The notes under the pieces: generated by a model | Told to the model about the DNA's origin: nothing | Database searches by the model: none | The model's input: only the letters and a program-made list of their open reading frames with translations | Source: Nanobdellota archaeon | GTDB taxonomy: Archaea; Nanobdellota; Nanobdellia; Pacearchaeales; GW2011-AR1 | Assembly (NCBI GenBank): GCA_018830905.1 | Contig: JAHJRM010000045.1 | Coordinates: 1-19,469 of the forward strand | Length of the DNA stretch: 19,469 bases | Direction: 5' to 3' | In this document: piece after piece, positions 1 through 6,798 of the stretch | Numbering within the stretch: the first letter of the stretch is position 1 | Layout: each line of letters opens with the position of its first letter | Made by a program: the position numbers and the translations under genes

Positions 1-216
1 ATTGGGCGAGGCCAACTTTTGCAAGAGGGTGAGCCAAGTATTTATCTTTCCTTAGATGCGAAATATATTCCTTATTTGCAGAATTATGATATTTGTGATG
101 TTGTGAAAGAAGCGAACGCAAATGGAGATTTGGGTTTTGATAGTGACTATGGAAAAGCGCGACTTTTGCTGAAATATTCTGGTATGATGAAGTATAGAGA
201 TTGTTTTGGGTTTTGA
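1..216 (+). CDS. 3' end of an unidentified protein (partial, 71 residues)
   Basis: The reading frame is open from the first base of the window and stops with TGA at 214-216, so only the C-terminal 71 residues are present and the true start lies upstream. A TTG at 19 could be read as a start, but the frame continues before it, so I treat the gene as truncated by the window edge. The visible part is soluble-looking with many Tyr and Asp residues (for example YLSLDAKYIPYLQNYD, then KARLLLKYSGMMKYRDCFGF at the end). I do not recognise the family. A GC-rich motif shared with other gene ends begins 14 nt after the stop. That it is coding is likely; its function is unknown. Confidence 0.55.
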   Translation: MGRGQLLQEGEPSIYLSLDAKYIPYLQNYDICDVVKEANANGDLGFDSDYGKARLLLKYSGMMKYRDCFGF

Positions 217-333
217 TTAAGAATAGATACTGCTCGGCTGTGCCTCGCAATTTGTTTTATGAGAACAAGTAAAATCATATAACTTAATATTGCGTATTAA
301 GATTATCTTGGAAAAATTTTATAACGATTAATT
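217..333. other. Intergenic region between two 3' ends, with GCTCGC-type motif
   Basis: This gap lies between the end of the partial gene and the end of thrS on the other strand. It contains the GC-rich motif at 231-254, followed at 262-282 by an AT-rich stretch reading AACAAGTAAAATCATA. A near-identical pair of blocks occurs downstream of the phosphoenolpyruvate synthase gene (11439-11490). The T-rich stretch at 340-347 lies inside the last codons of thrS. Confidence 0.5.
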
Positions 334-2040
334 TTATAATTTTTTTTCAAGCTCTTTCTTTAACATCTTAGCAAATTCATCAACTTTTATGTTTGTTATC
401 TTTTTATCTCCACGCGTTCTTACTGCGACTTCTTTAGATTTTTCTTCTTTGTCGCCGATGACAATTATGTAAGGTATCCTCATGAGTTCTGCGTCTTTAA
501 CTTTTGAAGGTATTGTTGTATTTCTGATATCTGTGTCTATTCTTAAGTTTGGTATTTTGTTGGAGAGTTGCTCTGCAATTTTTTCTGCGTATTTTACATT
601 TCTTTCAGTGAAACTTATAACTCGGACTTGTGCAGGGGAGAGCCAGGTTGGAAGCCGGCCGTTTGTATGTTCGAGAAGAATTCCAATGAATCTCTCAAGA
701 GAACCGTAAATAACTCTGTGCAACATTATTGGTCTTTTCTTTTTGTTGTTTTTGTCCGTGTATTCTAATTCAAATCTTTCAGGCAGGGCAAAATCCAGTT
801 GAATCGTCGATAATTGCCAGGTTCTTCCTAGGGAATCTTTAACATGGAAATCAATTTTTGGACCGTAGAAAGCGCCATCTCCTTTGTTAATCTTATATTT
901 CATTTTATTTTCTTTTAGAACTTCTTCAAGCACTTTCTCTGCTATGTCCCATTCTTTATCAGAACCGATTCTTTTTTCAGGGCGTGTTGATAATTCTATG
1001 TGGTCAAAATTTAGATTGAATTTTTTGTAAAATGAGTTGATGAGATTTACTACTCCAAGAATTTCTTCTTTAGTTTGTTTTTCATTTGCGCAGAAAATGT
1101 GTGCATCGTCCTGCGTGAATTGAATGATTCTGAATAATCCGGCGAGAACTCCGCTTAATTCACATCTATGGACGACTCCGATTTCGCCGACCCTTAATGG
1201 TAAATCTTTGTATGACTTTGAAGAATTTTTGTAAACGAGCATTCCACCAGGGCAGTTCATTGGCTTAACCAAAAAGGGTCTGCCTTCATAATCTGTTACA
1301 AAATTGTTTTCTTTATACTTGTCCCAATGTCCTGAAACTTTCCAGAGTTTTGAGTCCATAATTTGAGGAGTTTTTATTTCTTGATAGTCTTCTTTATGTT
1401 TTTCTCTCCAGAAATTTACTAGTTCATTGTAGATGATAAGTCCGTTGTTGTGCCAGAAGACCATGCCTGGCGCGACGTCGCTGAATGAAAACAAATCCAT
1501 TTGTTTGCCTAAGATTCTGTGGTCGTTGTCTTTTAATTTTGAAGTATCTAACTTTGATTTTGAGATTTCTCTAAGTAATTGTTTCACGTCGTATTCTTCT
1601 TTTGTTTCTTTAGGAGATTCAGATGATTTTATTTCCCTTGATAATTCGCTTAAAGGATGACCTTTAACTTTTAGTTCAAATTCTTTGTAGTATCCGAAAG
1701 GGGCTTTGCTGACTTTGAATGATTTAGATAGTTCTTTTTCAGATTTGTCTAGTACACTCATTGCGTCTTCTGGCTTTGATAAATTATTAGACAAGTGTGC
1801 GTATGGGTAGAGGACTATTTTTTTTGTTTTAACTTGCGAGGCAATATCTTTAACATTTTTTACTAATTCGCTGACTGTTTCTTTAATTAAATCTCCTCTT
1901 TCAATAGCCGTCATAACTACAAGACTTTCTCCTATTTTTTCCCCACTTTTTTCTTTTTCAGGCAAATCTGCAATATTCTTAAGCGCTTTTTTTAGTGGCT
2001 TGAAATTTATGTAATCTACGTGAAGTGTTAGGAGTTTCAT
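334..2040 (-). CDS. thrS: Threonyl-tRNA synthetase, archaeal type
   Basis: Charges tRNA-Thr with threonine in the cytoplasm (class II synthetase, 568 aa). Residues 1-136 match the archaeal N-terminal editing domain with a D-aminoacyl-tRNA-deacylase fold: YPYAHLS at 78-84 (His82) and APFGYYKEF with Tyr118 and Lys119, followed by KGHPL. The catalytic core holds motif 2 around residues 283-314 and the three zinc ligands expected for ThrRS: Cys263 (MNCPGG), His314 (DDAHIF) and His441 (LHR). Their spacing nearly equals that of the E. coli enzyme. The anticodon-binding domain begins at about 465 (LPTWLSPAQVRV). In motif 2 the first arginine of the usual RVR is kept (Arg304) but the second is Ile306. 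The start is supported by TTTATAAA 26 nt upstream. It is shorter than many archaeal ThrRS, but no domain is missing. Confidence 0.97.
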   Translation of the reverse strand: MKLLTLHVDYINFKPLKKALKNIADLPEKEKSGEKIGESLVVMTAIERGDLIKETVSELVKNVKDIASQVKTKKIVLYPYAHLSNNLSKPEDAMSVLDKSEKELSKSFKVSKAPFGYYKEFELKVKGHPLSELSREIKSSESPKETKEEYDVKQLLREISKSKLDTSKLKDNDHRILGKQMDLFSFSDVAPGMVFWHNNGLIIYNELVNFWREKHKEDYQEIKTPQIMDSKLWKVSGHWDKYKENNFVTDYEGRPFLVKPMNCPGGMLVYKNSSKSYKDLPLRVGEIGVVHRCELSGVLAGLFRIIQFTQDDAHIFCANEKQTKEEILGVVNLINSFYKKFNLNFDHIELSTRPEKRIGSDKEWDIAEKVLEEVLKENKMKYKINKGDGAFYGPKIDFHVKDSLGRTWQLSTIQLDFALPERFELEYTDKNNKKKRPIMLHRVIYGSLERFIGILLEHTNGRLPTWLSPAQVRVISFTERNVKYAEKIAEQLSNKIPNLRIDTDIRNTTIPSKVKDAELMRIPYIIVIGDKEEKSKEVAVRTRGDKKITNIKVDEFAKMLKKELEKKL

Positions 2041-2061
2041 ATTCTTCTTAATGCGGAGTTG

Positions 2062-2069
2062 TTTATAAA
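2062..2069 (-). promoter_or_regulatory. TATA box of thrS
   Basis: The minus strand reads TTTATAAA centred about 26 nt upstream of the thrS ATG. That places the expected archaeal transcription start at or next to the start codon, so the message is probably leaderless. Confidence 0.65.
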
Positions 2070-2212
2070 ATTAATCAAAATATAGTGCTCACTTTGTTCG
2101 CAAATATCTAGCTCAAATTTAGCTTTGCCGAAATTTTCGCTTAAAGAATTGATAAACCCGAACTGAAAATTACTTTATTTTGTTATCTTGCGAGCGTTAG
2201 CGAGCACGTCTC
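2070..2212. other. thrS-trpS intergenic region with two GCTCGC-type motifs
   Basis: Between the thrS promoter and the trpS stop codon. It carries one weak copy at 2085-2104 on the plus strand (GTGCTCACTTTGTTCGCAA) and one clear copy at 2187-2207 on the minus strand (GTGCTCGCTAACGCTCGCAAG), six nt beyond the trpS stop. No ORF or RNA gene is apparent. Confidence 0.45.
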
Positions 2213-3337
2213 TTAATTCTTGTAAATAAACTTATCAATTTCCTTTTTAGCTTTTTCTCTCTTTTTCTGATGTTCTGTAAGGAAGGTGTTTATTTTTTTT
2301 ATTAGGATTTCTTTTAGTTCGCTTGTTAGGAGTTTTCCTGATTTGTAATCTTTTTCAATTTGTTTTAATTTTTCGTCGTCGGGCTCGAAGAACATTCGTA
2401 GATATTGGAAACTTACATCTACGTCGGGGTTTCCTCCTTTCTTTTTGTGTTCTTCTATTGTGTCTTTGCCTCCAGAGAAAGCATACTTCCTTATTTTTCT
2501 CTCGACTTCTTTTGGTGAATCTGTCGTAAGAATTGACGTTTGGGCTTCTGAGCTTGACATTTTTCCTTCTGCTTTTGATAAAGGGGGAAGGAATGAGCAC
2601 TGGATGCTTGCGGGCTTGTATTGCCCTATCTTTGGCATGATGTCTCTTGTCAATCTGAAATGAGGGTCTTGGTCTATTGCATGAGGGATTAGGCAAGGTG
2701 TTTTTTTGCCCTTTATTATCGAGGGAAGAAATGCAGGGACAGCTTGCATTGATGTGTAAAAGATTGAACCAATGTTTGCTTGTTCGTTTAGACCGAAAGA
2801 AGATTTTACCATGGAGAAAGTTATTTTTTTTGCAACTTCACAGGCTTCTTTGTACATGAGATTTGCGTGTTTTGTGTCTATGATAAAATGAGTTCTTTTT
2901 GGGTCAAATCCTAGGGCTATAACATCCAACATGTTTTCGTGCAGGTATTTTTCTGTGTCTTTGAAAGTAATGTTGTTTTTTATCAGGACTTTTTCCTCGT
3001 CGGGGAATTGGAACCAGAGTTCAACGCCGAATTTATCTTGCAACCATTTTGTGAAAATCCAAGGGAGTAGATGCCCTAAGTGAATTGGACCTGAAGGGGC
3101 TCTGCCTGTATAAAGGAAGAATTTGTTTCCTTTTTCGTATTCATCAAGAATCCATTTTAAGTCTCTGTGAGCGAAGAAGATCTTTCTTCTGAGCATAAAG
3201 TGCAGCTTGCCTGTATGTTTTTCAATCCTTTTCAAAAGAATTTCATCAATCCTTGACACGCCGAATTCTTTGATTAATTTGTTGTAATCAATCTTACCAG
3301 AAACTTCCCAGGGCGTCACTTTAAACTTTTCTTCCAT
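2213..3337 (-). CDS. trpS: Tryptophanyl-tRNA synthetase, archaeal/eukaryotic type
   Basis: Charges tRNA-Trp with tryptophan (class Ic synthetase, 374 aa, normal length for archaea). The HIGH-type motif is PIHLGHL at 84-90, within GRAPSGPIHLGHLLPW. FPDEEK at 111-116 corresponds to the TDDEK element of human TrpRS. IDQDPHFRLTRD at 221-232 is the tryptophan-pocket segment of the archaeal/eukaryotic branch, and the KMSKS loop is KMSSS at 259-263. The C-terminal part has the diagnostic AFSGGKDTIEEH and NPDVDVSFQYL segments, closely paralleling the human enzyme. It lies behind thrS on the same strand with a 172-nt gap, but has its own TATA-like box about 25 nt upstream, so it is probably transcribed separately as a leaderless message. 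Confidence 0.97.
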   Translation of the reverse strand: MEEKFKVTPWEVSGKIDYNKLIKEFGVSRIDEILLKRIEKHTGKLHFMLRRKIFFAHRDLKWILDEYEKGNKFFLYTGRAPSGPIHLGHLLPWIFTKWLQDKFGVELWFQFPDEEKVLIKNNITFKDTEKYLHENMLDVIALGFDPKRTHFIIDTKHANLMYKEACEVAKKITFSMVKSSFGLNEQANIGSIFYTSMQAVPAFLPSIIKGKKTPCLIPHAIDQDPHFRLTRDIMPKIGQYKPASIQCSFLPPLSKAEGKMSSSEAQTSILTTDSPKEVERKIRKYAFSGGKDTIEEHKKKGGNPDVDVSFQYLRMFFEPDDEKLKQIEKDYKSGKLLTSELKEILIKKINTFLTEHQKKREKAKKEIDKFIYKN

Positions 3338-3357
3338 GTCGTATAGAGTATTCTTTA

Positions 3358-3366
3358 ATTTTTAAA
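3358..3366 (-). promoter_or_regulatory. TATA-like box of trpS
   Basis: The AT-rich block AATTTTTAAA (plus strand) is centred about 25 nt upstream of the trpS ATG, the spacing expected for leaderless archaeal transcription. Confidence 0.5.
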
Positions 3367-3389
3367 TCTTGGTGGTCTGCGGACTAAAT

Positions 3390-3398
3390 ATTTATAAA
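3390..3398 (+). promoter_or_regulatory. TATA box of the receptor-like gene
   Basis: ATTTATAAA is centred about 26 nt upstream of the ATG at 3420. It is back to back with the trpS promoter, giving a compact divergent promoter region of 82 nt. Confidence 0.7.
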
Positions 3399-3419
3399 CA
3401 ATATTCCTTTTTATAATTC

Positions 3420-5519
3420 ATGAAAAAATGGGTTGTGTTTGCGCTGTTATTACTGATTTTACCTCTTGCCTCTGCAGAGACAATGATTCTCTTGGGTCAA
3501 CAACCAAAGAGCGTTTACAATCTAGGCGATAAATTGAATATACCTGTTACTATAACATCTAATCAGGGAGTTTATGACTTTTTGAGAGTTTCTTTGATGT
3601 GTGATTCCAGAACTCATAATTTTCCGGAGGATTCCATAGATCTTGCTGCTGGCGAGGCTAAGAAGATAGATAATTCTGTTCTTTTGATAAATCGTTTTGT
3701 TGGAGGTGTTGTTGGGACTTGTAAAATCAAAGTCGGTTTGGAGAATGATGTTGAGAATTATATTTTCAGTAATGAGTTTAGAATTTCTAATATTATTAAT
3801 CTTAATGTTAAGTTGGACAAAGCTTCTTATTCTCCTGGAGATTTTGTTATGGTGAATGCGGATTCTTCCAAAGAGAACGGAAAATTGGTTAGTGGTATTT
3901 TTGAGTTAAAGCTTACTGATGAGCTTGGAACAGAGGTTGTTTCGCAGGGTGGAGTGATTCTTAACGGAATTCTCTCAACGGAGATTCAGATTCAGAATGA
4001 TACCAAGGCAGGTTCTTATACTGTATCTTTGAATGTTCGTGAATCAGATCCTTTAGGAGAAGTTACCAATAGGGGTTCTTCTTTTGCAGGGTTTAGTGTG
4101 GAGCAGGTTCCTAGGAATCTAGAGATAATCTTTGAGAGTGAGAGTGTTGAGCCCGGAACTGATTTGAGGGTGAAAGCTATACTTAGAGATCAGACTGGAG
4201 AGAATATTGAGTCTATGACTTCTGTTAAGATTAGGAATAAAGATGGGAAGATTGTAGGTCAGTCGGAAGTTCAGACTGGTGAGTTCTACAATTTACCTAT
4301 TGCTTACAATGAAGTTCCTTCTTCGTGGACAACAGTGTTTGAGTCTAACGGAATTTCCAATGAGATGAATTTTACAATTTCTGAGAAGGTTGATTTGAGA
4401 ATTGAGATATTAGATCGGACTCTGATACTGACTAATACTGGAAATGTTCCTTATAATGATACTGCCGTGGTAAAAGTTGGAGAGGAGACTCTTTATGTTG
4501 ATGTTTACTTAGATCTTGACGAAGAGAAAAGATATCGTCTTGAAGCTCCTGATGGTGAATATGCTGTTGAGGTTTTGGCTGGTGAGCGTTCTATGACAGG
4601 AAATTTTGTGCTTACAGGAAAGTCTATAGATGTTTCTGAGGCTTCGGGAAGTGGCTTTGCAAGGTATTCTTTTGTTTGGTTATTCATAATACTTATTTTG
4701 GGTTTTGTTTTCGTCATCGCCTATAAGAGGGGATATCAGAGGACTTTTGTAGGTTATGTATCTTCAAGGATTGGTAGGAAGAATAATATGTCTGCTCCTT
4801 TAATGATTGGAAAACAAGTTCATTCTAAATCTGCTTCTTCAAATTCTTCACACGTACCTGGAAATTCTTTTAAGGATTTAATTGTTAATCCTAAGAGTAA
4901 GGCAGAGCTTTCTCTTTCAATGCAGGGAAATAAGCAAGATGTTTGTATTGTTGCATTAAACGTTAAGAATGCTAATGATGTTGTTTCTGGAAAGGGGAAT
5001 GCTAAAGAGACTCTTCAAAAAATTGTTGATGTTGCGGACGAAAATAGGGCTTCTACATATCGGGGCAATAGTTCTCTTTTCTTTATTCTTGCTCCAGAGA
5101 GAACTAAAACTTTTGGAAATGAAGGTGCTGCTTTAGAGATTGCTAAGAAAGCTAAGGAGATACTTGTGAATCACAATAAAATGTTCCAGCAGAAGATATC
5201 CTTTGGGATTTCTATAGATAACGGTCCTATGATTGTTAAATCTGATGGGGCGAACTTGCAGTTTATGAGTTTGGGAAGTCTTATGATGAATTCAAAGAAG
5301 ATTTCTACATTTGCCGAGGATGATGTTCTTCTGAGTGAGAAAGTGAATGATAAGCTTCGTTCTATTGTTAAGGCTGAGAGACACGAGAAGAATGGTATTC
5401 CTGTTTATTCTATAAAAGAGATTAGAAAGAACCTGGATAGTAGTAAGAATTTTATTAAGAATTTCTTGGAGAAGAATTTTGATGGTGGGGAAGAGAAGAA
5501 AGATGGGAAGAAAGCTTAA
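3420..5519 (+). CDS. Membrane-anchored receptor-like protein with degenerate class III cyclase-like cytoplasmic domain
   Basis: A 699-residue secreted and membrane-spanning protein. Residues 1-19 form a Sec-type signal peptide ending LPLASAE. Residues 21-400 are extracellular beta-rich repeats of Ig-like or CARDB-like character (for example SYSPGDFVMV at 136-145 and SVEPGTDLRV at 242-251). Residues 416-435 form one transmembrane helix. Residues about 495-670 in the cytoplasm resemble a class III adenylate/guanylate cyclase homology domain: a start strand CIVALNV, a gapped RGNSSLFFIL, a helix around 565-590, FGISIDNGPMIV at 595-606, then MSLGSLMMNSKKISTFAEDDVLLSEKV at 616-642 and PVYSIKEI. In that alignment both metal-binding aspartates are Asn (514 and 550). 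I infer a non-catalytic sensor or regulator. The cyclase assignment is by pattern only and needs a profile search; the topology is more certain. Confidence 0.72.
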   Translation: MKKWVVFALLLLILPLASAETMILLGQQPKSVYNLGDKLNIPVTITSNQGVYDFLRVSLMCDSRTHNFPEDSIDLAAGEAKKIDNSVLLINRFVGGVVGTCKIKVGLENDVENYIFSNEFRISNIINLNVKLDKASYSPGDFVMVNADSSKENGKLVSGIFELKLTDELGTEVVSQGGVILNGILSTEIQIQNDTKAGSYTVSLNVRESDPLGEVTNRGSSFAGFSVEQVPRNLEIIFESESVEPGTDLRVKAILRDQTGENIESMTSVKIRNKDGKIVGQSEVQTGEFYNLPIAYNEVPSSWTTVFESNGISNEMNFTISEKVDLRIEILDRTLILTNTGNVPYNDTAVVKVGEETLYVDVYLDLDEEKRYRLEAPDGEYAVEVLAGERSMTGNFVLTGKSIDVSEASGSGFARYSFVWLFIILILGFVFVIAYKRGYQRTFVGYVSSRIGRKNNMSAPLMIGKQVHSKSASSNSSHVPGNSFKDLIVNPKSKAELSLSMQGNKQDVCIVALNVKNANDVVSGKGNAKETLQKIVDVADENRASTYRGNSSLFFILAPERTKTFGNEGAALEIAKKAKEILVNHNKMFQQKISFGISIDNGPMIVKSDGANLQFMSLGSLMMNSKKISTFAEDDVLLSEKVNDKLRSIVKAERHEKNGIPVYSIKEIRKNLDSSKNFIKNFLEKNFDGGEEKKDGKKA

Positions 5520-5521
5520 TT

Positions 5522-5541
5522 AAATTTTTTTGGTTATTTTT
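5522..5541 (+). terminator. T-rich terminator after the receptor-like gene
   Basis: Directly after the stop codon the sequence carries two T-runs (TTTTTTT at 5525-5531 and TTTT further on). T-runs are the usual archaeal terminator. They overlap the promoter of the next gene. Confidence 0.4.
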
Positions 5542-5545
5542 AAAT
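5537..5545 (+). promoter_or_regulatory. TATA box of the small orphan gene
   Basis: TTTTTAAAT is centred about 27 nt upstream of the ATG at 5568, which fits a leaderless message. Confidence 0.55.
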
Positions 5546-5567
5546 ACCTGAATGTATTAAATATTTT

Positions 5568-5870
5568 ATGCCAATTGACTCAATAGCAAGTCAGTGTGTG
5601 GTAACTCATATAGAATCTTATCAGACAGGTGGAATGGTTGTTAGAAGTGAACCCTATGAAGAGACGCGCCAAAAAATGATTGATTCTCAAAGATCTAACA
5701 TTTCTATTACAGGTGAGAAAGAAGACTCCAGTAAGGCTGTAAGTGAAAATCCTGAGCGAGGGGGACTACCCTTCTTGGCAGTTGTGCTTTCAAGAGGCAG
5801 AGATGGAAATGTATATAGGAGCAGAGCAGTTGTGTATGATAAAGGACTAATTATAGATTTTTTAGCTTAA
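5568..5870 (+). CDS. Small hypothetical protein, 100 aa
   Basis: A 100-residue soluble-looking protein with no signal peptide or membrane segment. The start at ATG 5568 is supported by a TATA box at the usual 26-27 nt. The N-terminal 60 residues are polar, and the C-terminal part (PFLAVVLSRGRDGNVYRSRAVVYDK) looks like a short beta-rich unit. I do not recognise the family. Its stop lies only 6 nt from the stop of the convergent gene on the opposite strand, so the two transcripts must overlap at their 3' ends. The promoter and clean frame support a real gene; function is unknown. Confidence 0.65.
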   Translation: MPIDSIASQCVVTHIESYQTGGMVVRSEPYEETRQKMIDSQRSNISITGEKEDSSKAVSENPERGGLPFLAVVLSRGRDGNVYRSRAVVYDKGLIIDFLA

Positions 5871-5876
5871 TGGGGA

Positions 5877-6764
5877 TTATTTTTTACTTTTATTGCTCTT
5901 TGTTTTTGGAGTATCTTTAACAAGTTGGGTTTTTTTGGTTTCTTCTTCTTGTATTATGTTCCTTACGTCTTCTTTTGAGAATTTTTTTTCTATTAAGTCA
6001 CTGTGGAAGAATCTTAGGTAGATTCCTACTCCGATTACGACTATTCCCAATGTTATTGCGAAGGTGAATGTATTCGTGGCTTTGCTGAAGATTATTTCTG
6101 TTATGTGTGAAGTCCCTTTTATATTCTTTGAAGAGATTATTTTATGGACCACTCCTTGGATTTTGAATAGGGCTACCGAGGCTAGTATTGTTGTGCTTCC
6201 GACGATGATTGGCCAGTTTATTCTTTGTTCCACAAGGATGAATGCTATTCCTACTAGTACCAGTGTTGAGATTAGGACAAAATTGAATTTCCCAGACCAG
6301 TAATCTTTTGCCTGATTTGAGGTTAAGTAATATGACATTTCTCCACTAATAAGACATTTCCAAAAACTGCAGCCATAATCTTTGTAGTAAGCATTTTCTA
6401 TGAATGTAGATGTTATTTCTTCCGCAAGAATCTCTTCAGTAATTATTTCTGAACATTGGATAACTAAGGTGTTCTCTTCGTAGATGAGTGTGTAATTCTG
6501 TGCTATCTTGCAGTGTTCATTTATTAAAGGAATTGTTTGATTTGCTTTGTTTCTTATTTTTATTCCTTCTTCAATGAATGGGTTATCGTCGATTTGTTCT
6601 TTTGTAGGGTTCTCTGGAATGTTTAGTATCTTATTGTACATCTCTTCATTTATGTTCTCGTAACTCGATGAACTTTTTAGTGTTGAGAATGTTAAAAGAG
6701 AGAGTATTGATAGGAATAGTAATAAGCATACGATTGCGAGTGTACCACCTCTAAAAAATCCCAT
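5877..6764 (-). CDS. Four-helix membrane protein of unknown function
   Basis: A 295-residue integral membrane protein. Transmembrane helices are predicted by eye at about 8-28, 160-178, 183-202 and 231-251. The long segment 30-158 between helices 1 and 2 is polar, has four cysteines (85, 104, 132, 137) and an NYT and an NQT sequon, and is probably outside. The last 40 residues are highly charged and Lys-rich and are probably cytoplasmic. No catalytic motif is visible and I do not recognise the family. The start is supported by a TATA-like GTTTATAA about 25 nt upstream. The gene lies just downstream of the S74 fibre-like gene on the same strand (34-nt gap), so a functional link with it is possible but unproven. 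Confidence 0.7.
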   Translation of the reverse strand: MGFFRGGTLAIVCLLLFLSILSLLTFSTLKSSSSYENINEEMYNKILNIPENPTKEQIDDNPFIEEGIKIRNKANQTIPLINEHCKIAQNYTLIYEENTLVIQCSEIITEEILAEEITSTFIENAYYKDYGCSFWKCLISGEMSYYLTSNQAKDYWSGKFNFVLISTLVLVGIAFILVEQRINWPIIVGSTTILASVALFKIQGVVHKIISSKNIKGTSHITEIIFSKATNTFTFAITLGIVVIGVGIYLRFFHSDLIEKKFSKEDVRNIIQEEETKKTQLVKDTPKTKSNKSKK

Positions 6765-6784
6765 GTTTACTAGAATAGTTTTTT

Positions 6785-6792
6785 GTTTATAA
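6785..6792 (-). promoter_or_regulatory. TATA-like box of the four-helix membrane protein gene
   Basis: TTATAAAC on the minus strand lies about 25 nt upstream of the ATG at 6764, inside the short gap after the S74 gene. The downstream gene may therefore have its own leaderless transcript. Confidence 0.5.
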
Positions 6793-6798
6793 TATTAT

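Noticed and set aside
2355..2696. Minus-strand 113-residue ORF overlapping trpS
   Set aside because: Another frame of trpS, very Arg/Lys-rich, with no promoter of its own; trpS motifs are unbroken across it.
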